From PALSA-1004 sp963829085 (lineage in GTDB: Bacteria; Pseudomonadota; Gammaproteobacteria; Burkholderiales; SG8-41), in assembly GCA_963829085.1 (NCBI GenBank), contig CAWHHJ010000012.1:248001-312000 (forward strand): a stretch of 64,000 bases of DNA, read 5' to 3'. Numbering within the stretch: position 1 is the stretch's first letter; every line of letters starts with the position of its first letter. A model generated the notes under the pieces. That model was given only the letters and a program-made list of their open reading frames with translations, was not told where the DNA came from and searched no databases. Of the stretch, positions 47,278 through 55,895 are shown one piece after another. A program made the position numbers and the translations under genes.

Positions 47278-47837
47278 TTATCCGCGGCGGTTTTTTCCTT
47301 GCTGCCAGTAAACGTCTTCGCCACCCGCGTGACGGTTCAAAACGCGTGCAAGCACGAATAGCAGGTCCGACAAACGATTCAGGTACGGCAGCATTGGCGG
47401 CGGTACGGACTCGACCGTCGAGAGCGTATAAAGCTCGCGCTCGGCGCGCCGGCACACCGTGCGTGCGACATGCGCCAGCCCGCGGCGGCCCGGGAGCCGC
47501 CCGGCAGAATAAAATCTTTCAGTGGCGGCAAGCCGGCGTTGAATGTGTCGAGCGCATCTTCGAGCCGCTTGCTGTGCGCTTCGCTGACTATCGTGTGGCC
47601 GGGCATGCTCAATTCGCCACCGAGGTCGAAGAGATCGTGCTGCACGTCGCTCAGACAGGCGCGGACATGCGGGGGCAAATCCTCGCATAGCAGCAGGCCG
47701 CTGATGCTGTTCAATTCGTCGACCGTACCGATTACCTGGATACGCGGTGCGTCTTTGGACACGCGCGAGCCGTCGGCAAGTCCTGTCGCGCCGCTGTCGC
47801 CGGTGCGGGTATATATCCTGGTCAGACGGTTCGCCAT
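47278..47837 (-). CDS. Cob(I)alamin adenosyltransferase (PduO type), frame broken near 47485
   Basis: Transfers adenosyl from ATP to cobalamin. The first part reads MANRLTRIYTRTGDSGATGL, then VDELNSISGLLL and FILPGGSRAAA. It then changes frame; removing two Gs near 47483-47487 gives AAALAHVARTVCRRAERELYTLS, then LPYLNRLSDLLFVLARVLNRHAGGEDVYW. The repaired length of 185 residues matches the family, and spacing in the PGGS-to-AHVAR segment favours two extra bases over one missing base. The start at 47837 is preferred to an upstream ATG. It converges with the BtuF-like gene. Confidence 0.87.
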
Positions 47838-47929
47838 AGGCGGATTATGACATTGCGAAGCTACGCGCGGCACGCGCCGCCGCTACAATACGGTTCGCGT
47901 CATGTGATGAGACATCCGCCGAATCGCTA

Positions 47930-48875
47930 ATGATTAATAACAAACGTCGCTACGGGCTCATGGTGGTTGCGGTGGTGCTCATCACACTTCCTATGACTGC
48001 ATTGGCAGCGGCCGCTACGAGTGCTGCGATCGCCTGGTGGATCTGGCCGCTTGCACTGTTTCTCGTGTGCTTCATTCTTGGCATGGTTGCTGTGCCGGCG
48101 GGCGTCGGCGGCGGAGTGCTGTTCGTGCCGATCGTCAGCGGTTTCTTCCCTTTCCACATTGACTTCGTGCGCGGCGCCGGCCTGCTCGTCGCACTCGCGA
48201 GCGCACTCGCTGCCGGCCCCGGTCTGCTGCGCGCCGGACTTGCGGACTTACGCCTTGCGTTGCCGCTCGCGCTGGTTGCCTCCGCGAGCTCCATCGCCGG
48301 AGCACTGATTGGTCTTTCACTGTCGCCGCAGTTGGTGCAAACCGCGCTCGGCATCACAATCCTCGGCATCGTTGTACTCATGTGGCGCTCGAAACGATCC
48401 GAATTCCCGCACGTACCAGCCCCGGATGCGTGGTCGTCGGCGCTGCGCATCAACGGCGTCTTTTACGATGCAGCCTCGAAGCGCGACGTTGCATGGCACG
48501 TGCATCGGACGCCTGCCGGACTCGCAATCTTCGTGGGAATCGGCATCCTTGCCGGCGTCTTCGGCCTCGGAGCGGGCTGGGCCAACGTTCCCGCCCTCAA
48601 TCTGGTGATGGGCGCTCCGTTGCGTCTATCTGCCGGGCACCAGTGGGTTCATTTTGTCGATCGTTGATTCCGCGGCTGCATGGGTGTACATCAACGAAGG
48701 GGCGCTGCTCGCCATCATTGCAGCGCCTTCGGTTATCGGCATGATGCTCGGCGCTTTTATCGGCGCACGCCTGCTGAAAGTTCTCAAAGCTTCAACGATT
48801 CGCAAACTTGTGATAACGATGCTGCTGCTGGCTGGTACACGCGCCTTTCTGAAGGGAACCGGCTTGTGGACATGA
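47930..48875 (+). CDS. TauE/SafE (TSUP) family permease, +1 frameshift near 48636
   Basis: A polytopic inner-membrane protein of the sulfite exporter/sulfonate transporter family. The first part has a hydrophobic start and the family's FILGMVAVPAGVGGGVLFVPIVSGFFP. An extra G in 48635-48637 breaks the second repeat; removal restores MGAPLRLSAGTSGFILSIVDSAAAWVY, GMMLGAFIGARLLK and a stop at 48875, 314 residues in all. Ligand unknown: sulfite, sulfonates or other small acids are all transported by the family. It overlaps the next gene by four bases. Confidence 0.85.
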
Positions 48876-49294
48876 AGCGTCATGCAGGCGCACCGGGCGT
48901 ATCGATCGAACAATTGCGCTACGCGCGCGTATTGAATTTCGGCATGCGCTTCGGTCTCTACACACTGTTATTCAGCTTTGCGTTATACGTGTTCGATGTC
49001 GTGCCTGCGCACATCGCGCTCGAGCGGCTGCCAGAGCTGTGGACACTTTCGGCTCCCGCATATTTGCGCGAGACGGGAATACCTGACGGCTGGGCCTGGA
49101 TCACCATGGTGAATCACGGCGACATGCTGCCGATTCTCGGCATCGCGATATTGTCCGGTGTGTCCGTAGCCTGCTTTCTATCGTTGCTGCCGCTGCTGCA
49201 TGCACAACGCGATTGGGTCTACGTGGCAATCGCCGTCTGTGAGATCGGGGTGCTGACACTCGCCGCGTCGGGCGTTCTCACCGGCGGCCATTGA
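48872..49294 (+). CDS. Small four-helix membrane partner of the TauE-type permease
   Basis: A 140-residue protein with about four hydrophobic segments, at residues 20-40, 63-75, 82-105 and 112-132. The start overlaps the preceding stop (ATGA), so it is cotranslated with the permease. Size, topology and location recall the DUF1634 proteins that accompany TauE/SafE permeases, but I cannot confirm the family by motif. The histidine and the loop MVNHGDMLPILGIA may face the membrane interface. Confidence 0.65.
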   Translation: MKRHAGAPGVSIEQLRYARVLNFGMRFGLYTLLFSFALYVFDVVPAHIALERLPELWTLSAPAYLRETGIPDGWAWITMVNHGDMLPILGIAILSGVSVACFLSLLPLLHAQRDWVYVAIAVCEIGVLTLAASGVLTGGH

Positions 49295-49343
49295 ACAGAG
49301 CGATTCGGCGTCCGCCCTGCGGCGCCGTGAGTGCGATTTCCGG

Positions 49344-49349
49344 TATAAT
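49344..49349 (+). promoter_or_regulatory. Candidate -10 box of the monohaem cytochrome pair
   Basis: TATAAT in the context CCGGTATAATCGCG, 38 bases before the cytochrome start. No clear -35. Confidence 0.4.
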
Positions 49350-49387
49350 CGCGCGAGTTTTCTGCGATATCCGGGAAGAACTCACGA

Positions 49388-49726
49388 ATGAAGATGCGCC
49401 ATAGGATAATTGCAGTGATGGCCGGCATGCTTGCTGTCGGAACTGCGCTCGCTGACGGCGATGCCGCGGCCGGCAGGCATAAGACCGCCATGTGCGAAGG
49501 CTGTCACGGCATTCCGTATTACAAGACGGCGTTCCCATCGGTGTATCGGGTGCCGAAGCTGGGCGGCCAGCACGCTGCCTATATTGTCAGCGCCCTCAAA
49601 GAGTACAAGGCAGGTGATCGCAGCCATCCCTCAATGCGTGCAATTGCGGCGAGTCTGAGCGAACAGGATATGGCAGATCTCGCGGCGTACTACGCATCGA
49701 ACGATGCGAAAACGGCCGGCAAATGA
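49388..49726 (+). CDS. Monohaem class I cytochrome c
   Basis: A 112-residue exported cytochrome. A signal peptide ends at ALA near residue 22; the haem site is CEGCH near residue 36, with the methionine ligand probably in HPSMRAIA. The C-terminal DMADLAAYYAS helix is characteristic of c553/c4 half domains. It is followed at once by a second, related cytochrome gene; the pair may act as a split diheme carrier. RBS GGGAAGAA precedes the start. Confidence 0.87.
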   Translation: MKMRHRIIAVMAGMLAVGTALADGDAAAGRHKTAMCEGCHGIPYYKTAFPSVYRVPKLGGQHAAYIVSALKEYKAGDRSHPSMRAIAASLSEQDMADLAAYYASNDAKTAGK

Positions 49727-49755
49727 CATTCAGAAATCGACATGCAGGAATTGAC

Positions 49756-50070
49756 ATGCGAAAGCTTCTGATCATTGCAGCAGCCATGCTGGTAAGCGCA
49801 CCTGCCCTTGCGGGTGACGCTGCGGCAGGCAAGGAGAAATCCAAGGTGTGCGCTGCCTGCCATGGTGAAAACGGCGTCAGCCAGGCTCCGGACTTTCCCA
49901 AGCTTGCCGGCCAGTATGATGATTACATCGTGCGCGCGTTGAACGACTACAAGTCGGGTGCACGGAAAAATCCGATCATGGCCGCGCAGGTCGCCAATCT
50001 GAAACGCGAAGACATCGCTGATCTTGCAGCGTACTATGCGAGCCAGTCCGCATTATCGACAAAACACTGA
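49756..50070 (+). CDS. Monohaem class I cytochrome c (c553-like)
   Basis: A 104-residue exported cytochrome with a signal peptide ending ALA near residue 19. The haem site is CAACH, followed by GENGVSQAPDFPKLAGQYDDYIVRALNDYKSG, the likely methionine ligand in NPIMAAQ and the DIADLAAYYAS helix. The ATG at 49756 is chosen because AGGAA lies seven bases before it; a longer frame from 49723 overlaps the preceding stop. Similarity to its neighbour suggests tandem duplication. Confidence 0.88.
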   Translation: MRKLLIIAAAMLVSAPALAGDAAAGKEKSKVCAACHGENGVSQAPDFPKLAGQYDDYIVRALNDYKSGARKNPIMAAQVANLKREDIADLAAYYASQSALSTKH

Positions 50071-50098
50071 AGTATTAGTCTAGAGAAAACGCGAATAC

Positions 50099-50128
50099 CG
50101 CCGGACATAGCGTCCGGCGTTTTTTTTG
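50099..50128 (+). terminator. Intrinsic terminator after the cytochrome pair
   Basis: CGCCGGAC-ATAGC-GTCCGGCG stem followed by eight Ts (through 50127), about 30 bases past the second cytochrome stop. Confidence 0.9.
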
Positions 50129-50179
50129 TGCCCCGCCGCCAACGCGAACGGTCCACCGTAATGCCAACGCCTGGCGCTG

Positions 50180-50608
50180 TTATTTGCGGTATTTTTTAGT
50201 TAGGCAATCCAGATACAGCGTCGAGTCGGGCGGACTCCCTGTGCGTTGCGCTTGCCACAAGGTCTCGCCGAGACACTCGAGTAGTTCATGTTTGGCATCG
50301 TGTTCGGAGCCGGCTGCGGCCGCGATCCGCTCGTATTCAGCGCGCAAGCCAGGGGGCTGGTCGATGGACAACTGCTCTTCTATGGCGAGATGCAGCCCGA
50401 GGTGGAGGAACGGATTGATAGCGCCATCAGCGGGCGAATAGTCGCGCTCGAGCGATTGTCTGTCCTCTAGCAAGCGATGATATTCGGGATGTGAAGCAAT
50501 CACATCCACTGCGATGCGCTCTAACCCACTCAATGGCGCGCTGCTGCGATATTTCTCCCACGCATCGAAAAACAACTGCCGGGCCTGGTCTCGTGACGGG
50601 GTGAACAT
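50180..50608 (-). CDS. DUF1841 family protein
   Basis: A 142-residue protein that matches DUF1841 by its start (FTPSRDQARQLFFDAWEKYR), the ERIAVDVIASHPEYHRLLED block and GAINPFLHLGLHLAIEEQLSIDQP. The conserved histidines suggest a metal- or nucleotide-binding helical bundle, but no function is known to me. It is followed by nth on the same strand in the reverse direction of the cytochromes. Confidence 0.85.
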   Translation of the reverse strand: MFTPSRDQARQLFFDAWEKYRSSAPLSGLERIAVDVIASHPEYHRLLEDRQSLERDYSPADGAINPFLHLGLHLAIEEQLSIDQPPGLRAEYERIAAAAGSEHDAKHELLECLGETLWQAQRTGSPPDSTLYLDCLTKKYRK

Positions 50609-50678
50609 TGCGGGGATCGATTGATGGACAGTTGGTGGCGGTAGACATTGCCACGTCTAAATCGGACAGTGCTGACCC

Positions 50679-51315
50679 TCACGGCGGAGTCTTATGCCGG
50701 AATTCGCATAAATCGTTGATGAGACATCCGGGGCAATCAGGGCTGCGCGCCGTGCACACATATCGCCCGTGAAGAATCAGCCAGTGATGTGCATTATGCA
50801 AGAATTCAGGCGGAACAAACTTCAATAGCTTCTGCTCGACCACGACGACGTCCTTGCCGGGTGCTATGCCGGTGCGATTGGCGACGCGAAAAATATGCGT
50901 GTCGACCGCCATGGTTGGCTGTCCGAACGCGACATTCAAAACCACATTCGCAGTTTTCCTGCCAACTCCAGGCAGCTTTTCGAGCGCTTCACGGGTTTGC
51001 GGAACCTGCCCGTCATGCTGGTCGATAAGGAGACGGCAGGTAGCGATGATATTTTTCGCCTTCATGCGGTAGAGGCCGATACGCTTGATGTACTGCTCCA
51101 GTCCGGTCGTGCCGAGCGCAAGGATTGCCTGGGGTGTGCCGGCAGTACCGATAAAGCTCGCGCGTGGCGATGTTGACGCTTTTATCGGTCGCCTGCGCAG
51201 ACAGAATCACTGCGATGAGCAGCTCGAACGGGGTCCGATACTCGAGCTCAGTACACGGCTCGGGATTCGCCTCGCGAAACCGCGTGAAAATGGCCATGCG
51301 CTTCGACGGATTCAT
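50679..51315 (-). CDS. nth: Endonuclease III, +1 frameshift near 51148
   Basis: DNA glycosylase/AP lyase for oxidised pyrimidines. The first part (RFREANPEPCTELEYRTPFELLIAVILSAQATDKSVNIATRELY) shifts frame near 51146-51152. Dropping one base gives GTPQAILALGTTGLEQYIKRIGLY and joins MKAKNIIATCRLL. It then has LEKLPGVGRKTANVVLNVAFG with the catalytic lysine, VDTHIFRVANRTG with the catalytic aspartate, and the iron-sulfur cysteines CTARSPDCPGCLINDLC. The repaired 211 residues equal the E. coli length. rnfB lies upstream in the same direction, a frequent pair. Confidence 0.93.
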
Positions 51316-51434
51316 GAATCCTTTTCAGCTTACGATACGTCGATTCCGCATAGCAAAACGCGACCTTATCAAAAAGTCACAACACGCGATCGTTCAGTCT
51401 TATGTGTTCAGCCAACCAAGCAGCACGGGCGCTA

Positions 51435-52106
51435 TCAAGCACGCGGCTCTTTGGGGCTCGTGTCGCTGGCCGCGGCGTTTTGCTCGTTGGCCGGTTTGTG
51501 TTGCGCGAGCCGCTCACGCGCGCGTTCCATCGCACGTTGAACGAGCTCCTTATTCACCGCGCTGCCGAAGGCGTCAGTGCGTGCGACTGCCGGCTCGCGG
51601 ATTGGTTTCGATTGCCTACGCGCTTCGCGGCGATCAAACCGCAACCGCGCGCGTGTGGCCATCGCCCGCTGCTCAACTCGATTCAGCGGCTTTATCACCT
51701 GCATTGTGATGCAATCGACAGGACACGGCGGGAGACACAGCTCACAACCGGTGCATGCATTAGCAAGGATTGTATGCATAAGCTTTGCCGCACCGACGAT
51801 CGCATCGACGGGACAAGCCTCGATGCAAAGTGTGCATCCAATGCAGCGCACCTCATCGATTATGGCGACAGCGGGCGGTCGGGCAGCACCATATCGGGGA
51901 TCCAGTGGCTTGACTTGGACGCCGAGCAGGTCGGCAAGCGCCGCCGCCGTCTCGTCGCCGCCAGGCGGGCACTGATTGATATCCGCGGTGCCGGAAGCGA
52001 CCGCATTGGCGTATGCGCCACAGTTTGGATACCCGCATGCACGGCACTGCGTCTGCGGTAACAGCGCATCGATATCCACCCCGAGCCCGTCCTTGTGGCG
52101 CGTCAT
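51435..52106 (-). CDS. RnfB/RsxB-type iron-sulfur electron transfer protein
   Basis: A 223-residue ferredoxin-like subunit. The N-terminal four-cysteine motif CRACGYPNCGAYANA...C is the RnfB Fe-S domain; two 4Fe-4S motifs follow (CIGCTLCIEACPVDAI and CTGCELCLPPCPVDCI). The basic C-terminal tail is typical of betaproteobacterial forms. Unlike classic RnfB it has no N-terminal membrane helix, and no other rnf genes are near, so it is probably a soluble relative. Its start overlaps the alanine dehydrogenase stop by four bases. Confidence 0.87.
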   Translation of the reverse strand: MTRHKDGLGVDIDALLPQTQCRACGYPNCGAYANAVASGTADINQCPPGGDETAAALADLLGVQVKPLDPRYGAARPPAVAIIDEVRCIGCTLCIEACPVDAIVGAAKLMHTILANACTGCELCLPPCPVDCITMQVIKPLNRVEQRAMATRARLRFDRREARRQSKPIREPAVARTDAFGSAVNKELVQRAMERARERLAQHKPANEQNAAASDTSPKEPRA

Positions 52107-53215
52107 GCCAGCGCGTCCATCGCGGATACGTATGGGCGCTTAACGTCTGCTGCCAGGTGCGGGAGCGTGACTTGGCCGGCGTGAACCTGCAATCCATTGC
52201 GCAAACCTTCGTTGGCAGCAAGCGCTACGCGTAAACCTTGCGATGCGAGCTCGACCGCGTAAGGAAGTGTTGCATGCGTCAATGCCAGGGTCGCGGTCCG
52301 CGCGACTGCGGAGGGGATGTTCGGGACACAGTAATGCACGACGCCGGCATCCACATAAAACGGATTCGAGTGTGATGTAGGCCGCGAGGTGGTCGAGATG
52401 CCGCCCTGATCAATGCCGACATCGACCAGGACCGATCCGCGCCGCATCGCTGCCACATCAGCGCGCTGAATAAGCTTGGGCGACAGTTTGCCCGGTACCA
52501 ATACTGCACCGATCACGACATCAGCATCGCGCACCAGCGTCTGCAATGCTTGCGGCTCGCAATAGACCGTTTTAAGGCGAGCGCCGAAAACATTCTCGAG
52601 CAGATGCAAACGTGCAGTGCTTTGCTCGAGCACCGTGACGTCAGCGCCTATGCCGACGGCGACGCGCGCTGCATTCGTGCCGACGCAACCCCCGCCAATG
52701 ATGACGACCTTGCCGGGCGCAACGCCCGGGACGCCGGACAGCAACACACCGCTGCCGCCGTTTGCCATATGCAAACCCCACGCTGCTGCCTGCACGGAAA
52801 GCCGTCCTGCGATTTCTGACATCGGCGCCAGCAGTGGCAGGCTGCCATCGGCTGCAGTCACCGTTTCATACGCGATGCAGCTTGCCTTGGAGTCCAGCAT
52901 CGCCTTCAACAATGGCGGGTCAGGGGCGAGATGCTGGTAACAAAAAAGCAACTGCCCGGCGTGCGTGAGCGCGTATTCTGCCGGCTGTAGTTCTTTTACT
53001 TTAATGACCAGCTCGCTTGCATAGACGGCCTGCGCGGTCTTCACAACCTCAGCGCCCGCCGACGCATAGGCGTCGTCGTGGAATCCGATTGTGCTACCCG
53101 CGCCGGTCTCCACTCGCACCGCGTGTCCTGCAGCCACGAGCAGGTGCACACCTGCCGGAGTCGCGCCGACGCGATATTCCTGATCCTTGATCTCCCTGGG
53201 AACGCCGATCAGCAT
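52103..53215 (-). CDS. ald: Alanine dehydrogenase
   Basis: NAD-dependent oxidative deamination of L-alanine to pyruvate and ammonia, or the reverse. The 370 residues start MLIGVPREIKDQEYRVGATP, include LPLLAPMSEIAGRLSVQAAAW and the Rossmann motif VVIIGGGCVGTNAARVAVGIGADV near residue 170, and DVGIDQGG. It is the first gene of a minus-strand series with rnfB and nth; the shared stop-start overlap implies coupling, though no biochemical link with RnfB is evident. Confidence 0.94.
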   Translation of the reverse strand: MLIGVPREIKDQEYRVGATPAGVHLLVAAGHAVRVETGAGSTIGFHDDAYASAGAEVVKTAQAVYASELVIKVKELQPAEYALTHAGQLLFCYQHLAPDPPLLKAMLDSKASCIAYETVTAADGSLPLLAPMSEIAGRLSVQAAAWGLHMANGGSGVLLSGVPGVAPGKVVIIGGGCVGTNAARVAVGIGADVTVLEQSTARLHLLENVFGARLKTVYCEPQALQTLVRDADVVIGAVLVPGKLSPKLIQRADVAAMRRGSVLVDVGIDQGGISTTSRPTSHSNPFYVDAGVVHYCVPNIPSAVARTATLALTHATLPYAVELASQGLRVALAANEGLRNGLQVHAGQVTLPHLAADVKRPYVSAMDALA

Positions 53216-53315
53216 GACAATGCTCTTATTCGCGGGCCGACCATTTTAGCGCCGTACGAACTGCCGCCTCGCAACGTGCGCGCCGCCCGTGCCGGTTTGA
53301 CCCCGCTATGGGCGC

Positions 53316-54410
53316 ATGATAGAAGTTGGTCATGCGATTGCGCGGACGCTAAAAGTCCAGATGGACAAACGGGTCGAACAACTCGCGCAAATCGCCGCGA
53401 TCGTCATTCTGATTGTTGGTTGCCTGCTCGTTCTGCAGCCTTTCGTTACCGCCCTCTTGAGTGCGGCCATCATGTGCTTCTCCACGTGGCCGCTGTATAA
53501 GCAGATGGAGCGCTTATTCCGCGGCCATCGCTCCATCGCCGCGCTCTTTATGACCCTGTTGCTAATCGTGATTGTGGTGTTGCCGTTGGCGCTGCTGGCT
53601 CTAACGCTGGTGGACAACGTTACCGCTCTGATCGACCAGCTCGACAGCTTCTTCGCTAGCGGCCTGCCGCCATTGCCCGACTGGCTGGTGAGCCTGCCCA
53701 TCATCGGCGACAGCATAGACGGCTGGTGGCGCGAGATGATTGCGAGCAAGGCAAAGCTAAATGAAACGCTCAGCCGGTTTGCTCAGCCTGCTCAGCAGGC
53801 ATTGATCAAGACGGGCCTCGTACTTGGCGAGGGCGTGCTCCAGTTGACGCTGACTGCGCTCATCGGGTTCTTCTTTTATCGGGATGGGGTCGCATTGATG
53901 ACCGCCGCCAGGTCCGCGACCCAACGAGTAGCCGGCCAACTCGCGCCCGCGTTATTTGAGACGGTCGGCGGCACCATACAAGGCGTAGTCTATGGGGTCC
54001 TCGGCACTGCCATCGCGCAGGGTCTGGTGGCGATGGCTGGACTCCTTATCGCAGGCGTACCCGGCGCGCTGCTGCTGGGCTTCCTTACCTTTGTGGCATC
54101 GATGATGCCGGTGGGTCCGCCGCTCATCTGGGGCGGCGCAGCCGTCTGGCTCTTTTTTCAGGGGTCGATCGGCTGGGCGATTTTCATGGCGGTATGGGGC
54201 TTCTTTATCATCAGCGGCATAGATAACGTCGTAAAGCCGCTGTTGATCAGCCGCGGCAGCAGCATGCCGTTCCTGCTAGTTATGCTGGGTGTGTTCGGCG
54301 GCGTGTACGCTTTCGGATTCGTCGGCATCTTTCTTGGTCCGACGCTGCTGGCAGTCGCTTTTTCGCTCGCGCGGCTGTGGACAGAGCCGGCGTTGACGCT
54401 GCGCACCTAA
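53316..54410 (+). CDS. AI-2E/PerM family membrane protein
   Basis: A 364-residue protein with about seven hydrophobic helices in the AI-2E order: a pair near the N-terminus (IAAIVILIVGCLLVLQPFV), one around residue 85, then VLQLTLTALIGFFFY, QGVVYGVLGTAIAQGLVAMAGLL and the final GIDNVVKPLLISRGSSMPFLLVMLGVFGGVYAFGFVGIFLGP, which is the family hallmark. Roles in the family range from autoinducer-2 export to Na/H antiport; this member cannot be assigned. A second ATG at 53361 is an alternative start. It converges with bpt, overlapping by four bases. Confidence 0.88.
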   Translation: MIEVGHAIARTLKVQMDKRVEQLAQIAAIVILIVGCLLVLQPFVTALLSAAIMCFSTWPLYKQMERLFRGHRSIAALFMTLLLIVIVVLPLALLALTLVDNVTALIDQLDSFFASGLPPLPDWLVSLPIIGDSIDGWWREMIASKAKLNETLSRFAQPAQQALIKTGLVLGEGVLQLTLTALIGFFFYRDGVALMTAARSATQRVAGQLAPALFETVGGTIQGVVYGVLGTAIAQGLVAMAGLLIAGVPGALLLGFLTFVASMMPVGPPLIWGGAAVWLFFQGSIGWAIFMAVWGFFIISGIDNVVKPLLISRGSSMPFLLVMLGVFGGVYAFGFVGIFLGPTLLAVAFSLARLWTEPALTLRT

Positions 54411-55162
54411 CCCGACGAATCGGCAGCGTCGGTGCCGCCGGCGGGTAAGCGCCGCCAGCGGCCTTCGATCAATCCATCCAGCGGTTGAAAATTTATTTTG
54501 TACGCCATCTTGCGGCTCTGGCCGATCCAGTAGCCGAGGTACAGAAAAGGTCGATCGTTCGTTACGCAGTTATCGATCTGCCACAGGATGTTAAAGGTTC
54601 CATAGCTCGCCGCTTTGACGTCCGGATCGAAAAATGTGTACACGGACGACAAGCCGTCCTGCAATTCGTCGAGTATGCTGACCATGCGCAGCATGCCGTC
54701 TTCGCGAAACTCGACAAGCCGCGAGTCGACATTACTCTGCAACAGAAAATGCCGATACTGCTCGCGGCTGTCCTGGTCCATGCCTCCGCCGGAGTGCCGC
54801 ATCGACTGATACCGCAGGTACAAAGCGTAGTGCTCTGAGCTGTACTTGAGCTCCAGGATACGCGCCTGCAGGGCGGCGTGCTTCTTCCAGATCCGGCGCT
54901 GTGTGCGGTTCGGTTTGAATTCATCCGCAACCACGCGCACTGGCACGCACGCGCGGCAATGATCGCAGTAAGGACGGTACGTGAAAGCGCCGCTGCGTCG
55001 AAAACCAGCCTTGACGAGCTCGCCATAAACCGGCCCGTCTATCAGATGACTCGGTGTAGCTACCTGCGAACGTGCCATGCGATCCGGCAGGTAGCTGCAC
55101 GGATACGGCGCCGTTGCATAAAACTGCAGCACCGACAGTGGAAAGTCGTTAAGTAAGGTCAC
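54407..55162 (-). CDS. bpt: Aspartate/glutamate leucyltransferase Bpt
   Basis: N-degron enzyme that adds leucine from Leu-tRNA to N-terminal Asp or Glu, marking proteins for ClpS-ClpAP. The 251 residues show the family cysteine-rich entry TYRPYCDHCRACVPVRV near residue 62, FKPNRTQRRIWKKH, and the catalytic fold end SSVYTFFDPDVKAASYGTFNILWQI and YLGYWIGQSRKMAYKINFQPL. It overlaps the aat 3' end by 14 bases, so the two are cotranscribed. Confidence 0.94.
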   Translation of the reverse strand: MTLLNDFPLSVLQFYATAPYPCSYLPDRMARSQVATPSHLIDGPVYGELVKAGFRRSGAFTYRPYCDHCRACVPVRVVADEFKPNRTQRRIWKKHAALQARILELKYSSEHYALYLRYQSMRHSGGGMDQDSREQYRHFLLQSNVDSRLVEFREDGMLRMVSILDELQDGLSSVYTFFDPDVKAASYGTFNILWQIDNCVTNDRPFLYLGYWIGQSRKMAYKINFQPLDGLIEGRWRRLPAGGTDAADSSG

Positions 55163-55844
55163 CGTCTAGCTTCCAGGGTCCGCGTACATCCGGATAGTTT
55201 ACCAACTCCCGCAACGTTCGCACAAAGTCCGGCCTGCGCATTTCGCGCGCTCCAAGCGAGGCGAGATGCGGCGTGTACATCTGACAGTCGATCATGCCGA
55301 AATGCCATCTTGTAAGCTGGCGCACGAGATGAACGAGCGCGATTTTGGAAGCGTCCGCAACCCGAGTAAACATCGACTCGCCGTAGAACACGCGCCCGAT
55401 TGCGACGCCGTAGAGACCGCCCGCGAGCTCGCCGTCTATCCATGTCTCTATGGTGTGCGCCAACCCGCGATCGTGCAGCATGCAATAAGCATCGAGCATT
55501 TCGTCTGTGATCCAGGTACCGCTTTGATTCAGACGCGGTGCCGCGCATGCCTCAATCACGTCACGAAAGTGCGTGTCGGCGCGAACCTCGTAGTCTCGGT
55601 TGCGCAACGCCTTGGCGAGCGACCGCGAAACTTTGAGCTCGTCCGGTATCAACACCATGCGCGGGTCAGGGCTCCACCACAGAATGGGCTGACCGGGATT
55701 GAACCACGGAAAGATTCCGCCCTTGTACGCTTCGATCAGCCGTGCTGCGGATAAATCGCCGCCCGCGGCGAGCAAACCGTTCGGTTCTGCAAGCGCGCGA
55801 CTGGCAGGTGGAAATGATTCGTTGTCCCGCAACCACTTGATCAT
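55149..55844 (-). CDS. aat: Leucyl/phenylalanyl-tRNA--protein transferase
   Basis: Adds Leu or Phe to N-terminal Lys, Arg or Met. The 231 residues include FPPASRALAEPNGLLAAGGDLSAARLIEAYKGGIFPWFNPGQPILWWSPDPR, the tRNA-site GTWITDEMLDAY, VETW-like IETWIDGELAGGLYGVAIGRVFYGESMF and the final LASLGAREMRRPDF. It is first in the aat-bpt unit. A perfect FNR-like palindrome and a -10 box sit right upstream. Confidence 0.95.
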   Translation of the reverse strand: MIKWLRDNESFPPASRALAEPNGLLAAGGDLSAARLIEAYKGGIFPWFNPGQPILWWSPDPRMVLIPDELKVSRSLAKALRNRDYEVRADTHFRDVIEACAAPRLNQSGTWITDEMLDAYCMLHDRGLAHTIETWIDGELAGGLYGVAIGRVFYGESMFTRVADASKIALVHLVRQLTRWHFGMIDCQMYTPHLASLGAREMRRPDFVRTLRELVNYPDVRGPWKLDGDLT

Positions 55845-55850
55845 CGCTTC

Positions 55851-55856
55851 ATTTTA
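55851..55856 (-). promoter_or_regulatory. Candidate -10 box of aat, leaderless geometry
   Basis: Minus-strand TAAAAT ends six bases before the aat ATG, so transcription would start at the initiation codon or nearly so. There is no Shine-Dalgarno sequence. Confidence 0.35.
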
Positions 55857-55881
55857 CGGACGTCGCTCGCCGCATCGTAAT

Positions 55882-55895
55882 TTGATTTCGATCAA
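55882..55895 (-). promoter_or_regulatory. FNR/Anr-like palindrome upstream of aat
   Basis: TTGAT-TTCG-ATCAA is a perfect match to the FNR consensus (TTGAT-N4-ATCAA). Its centre is about 35 bases from the centre of the -10 candidate, close to the class II activation position. aat is the only gene start in the spacer, the other flank being a gene end. The palindrome could arise by chance, so the role is inferred. Confidence 0.55.
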
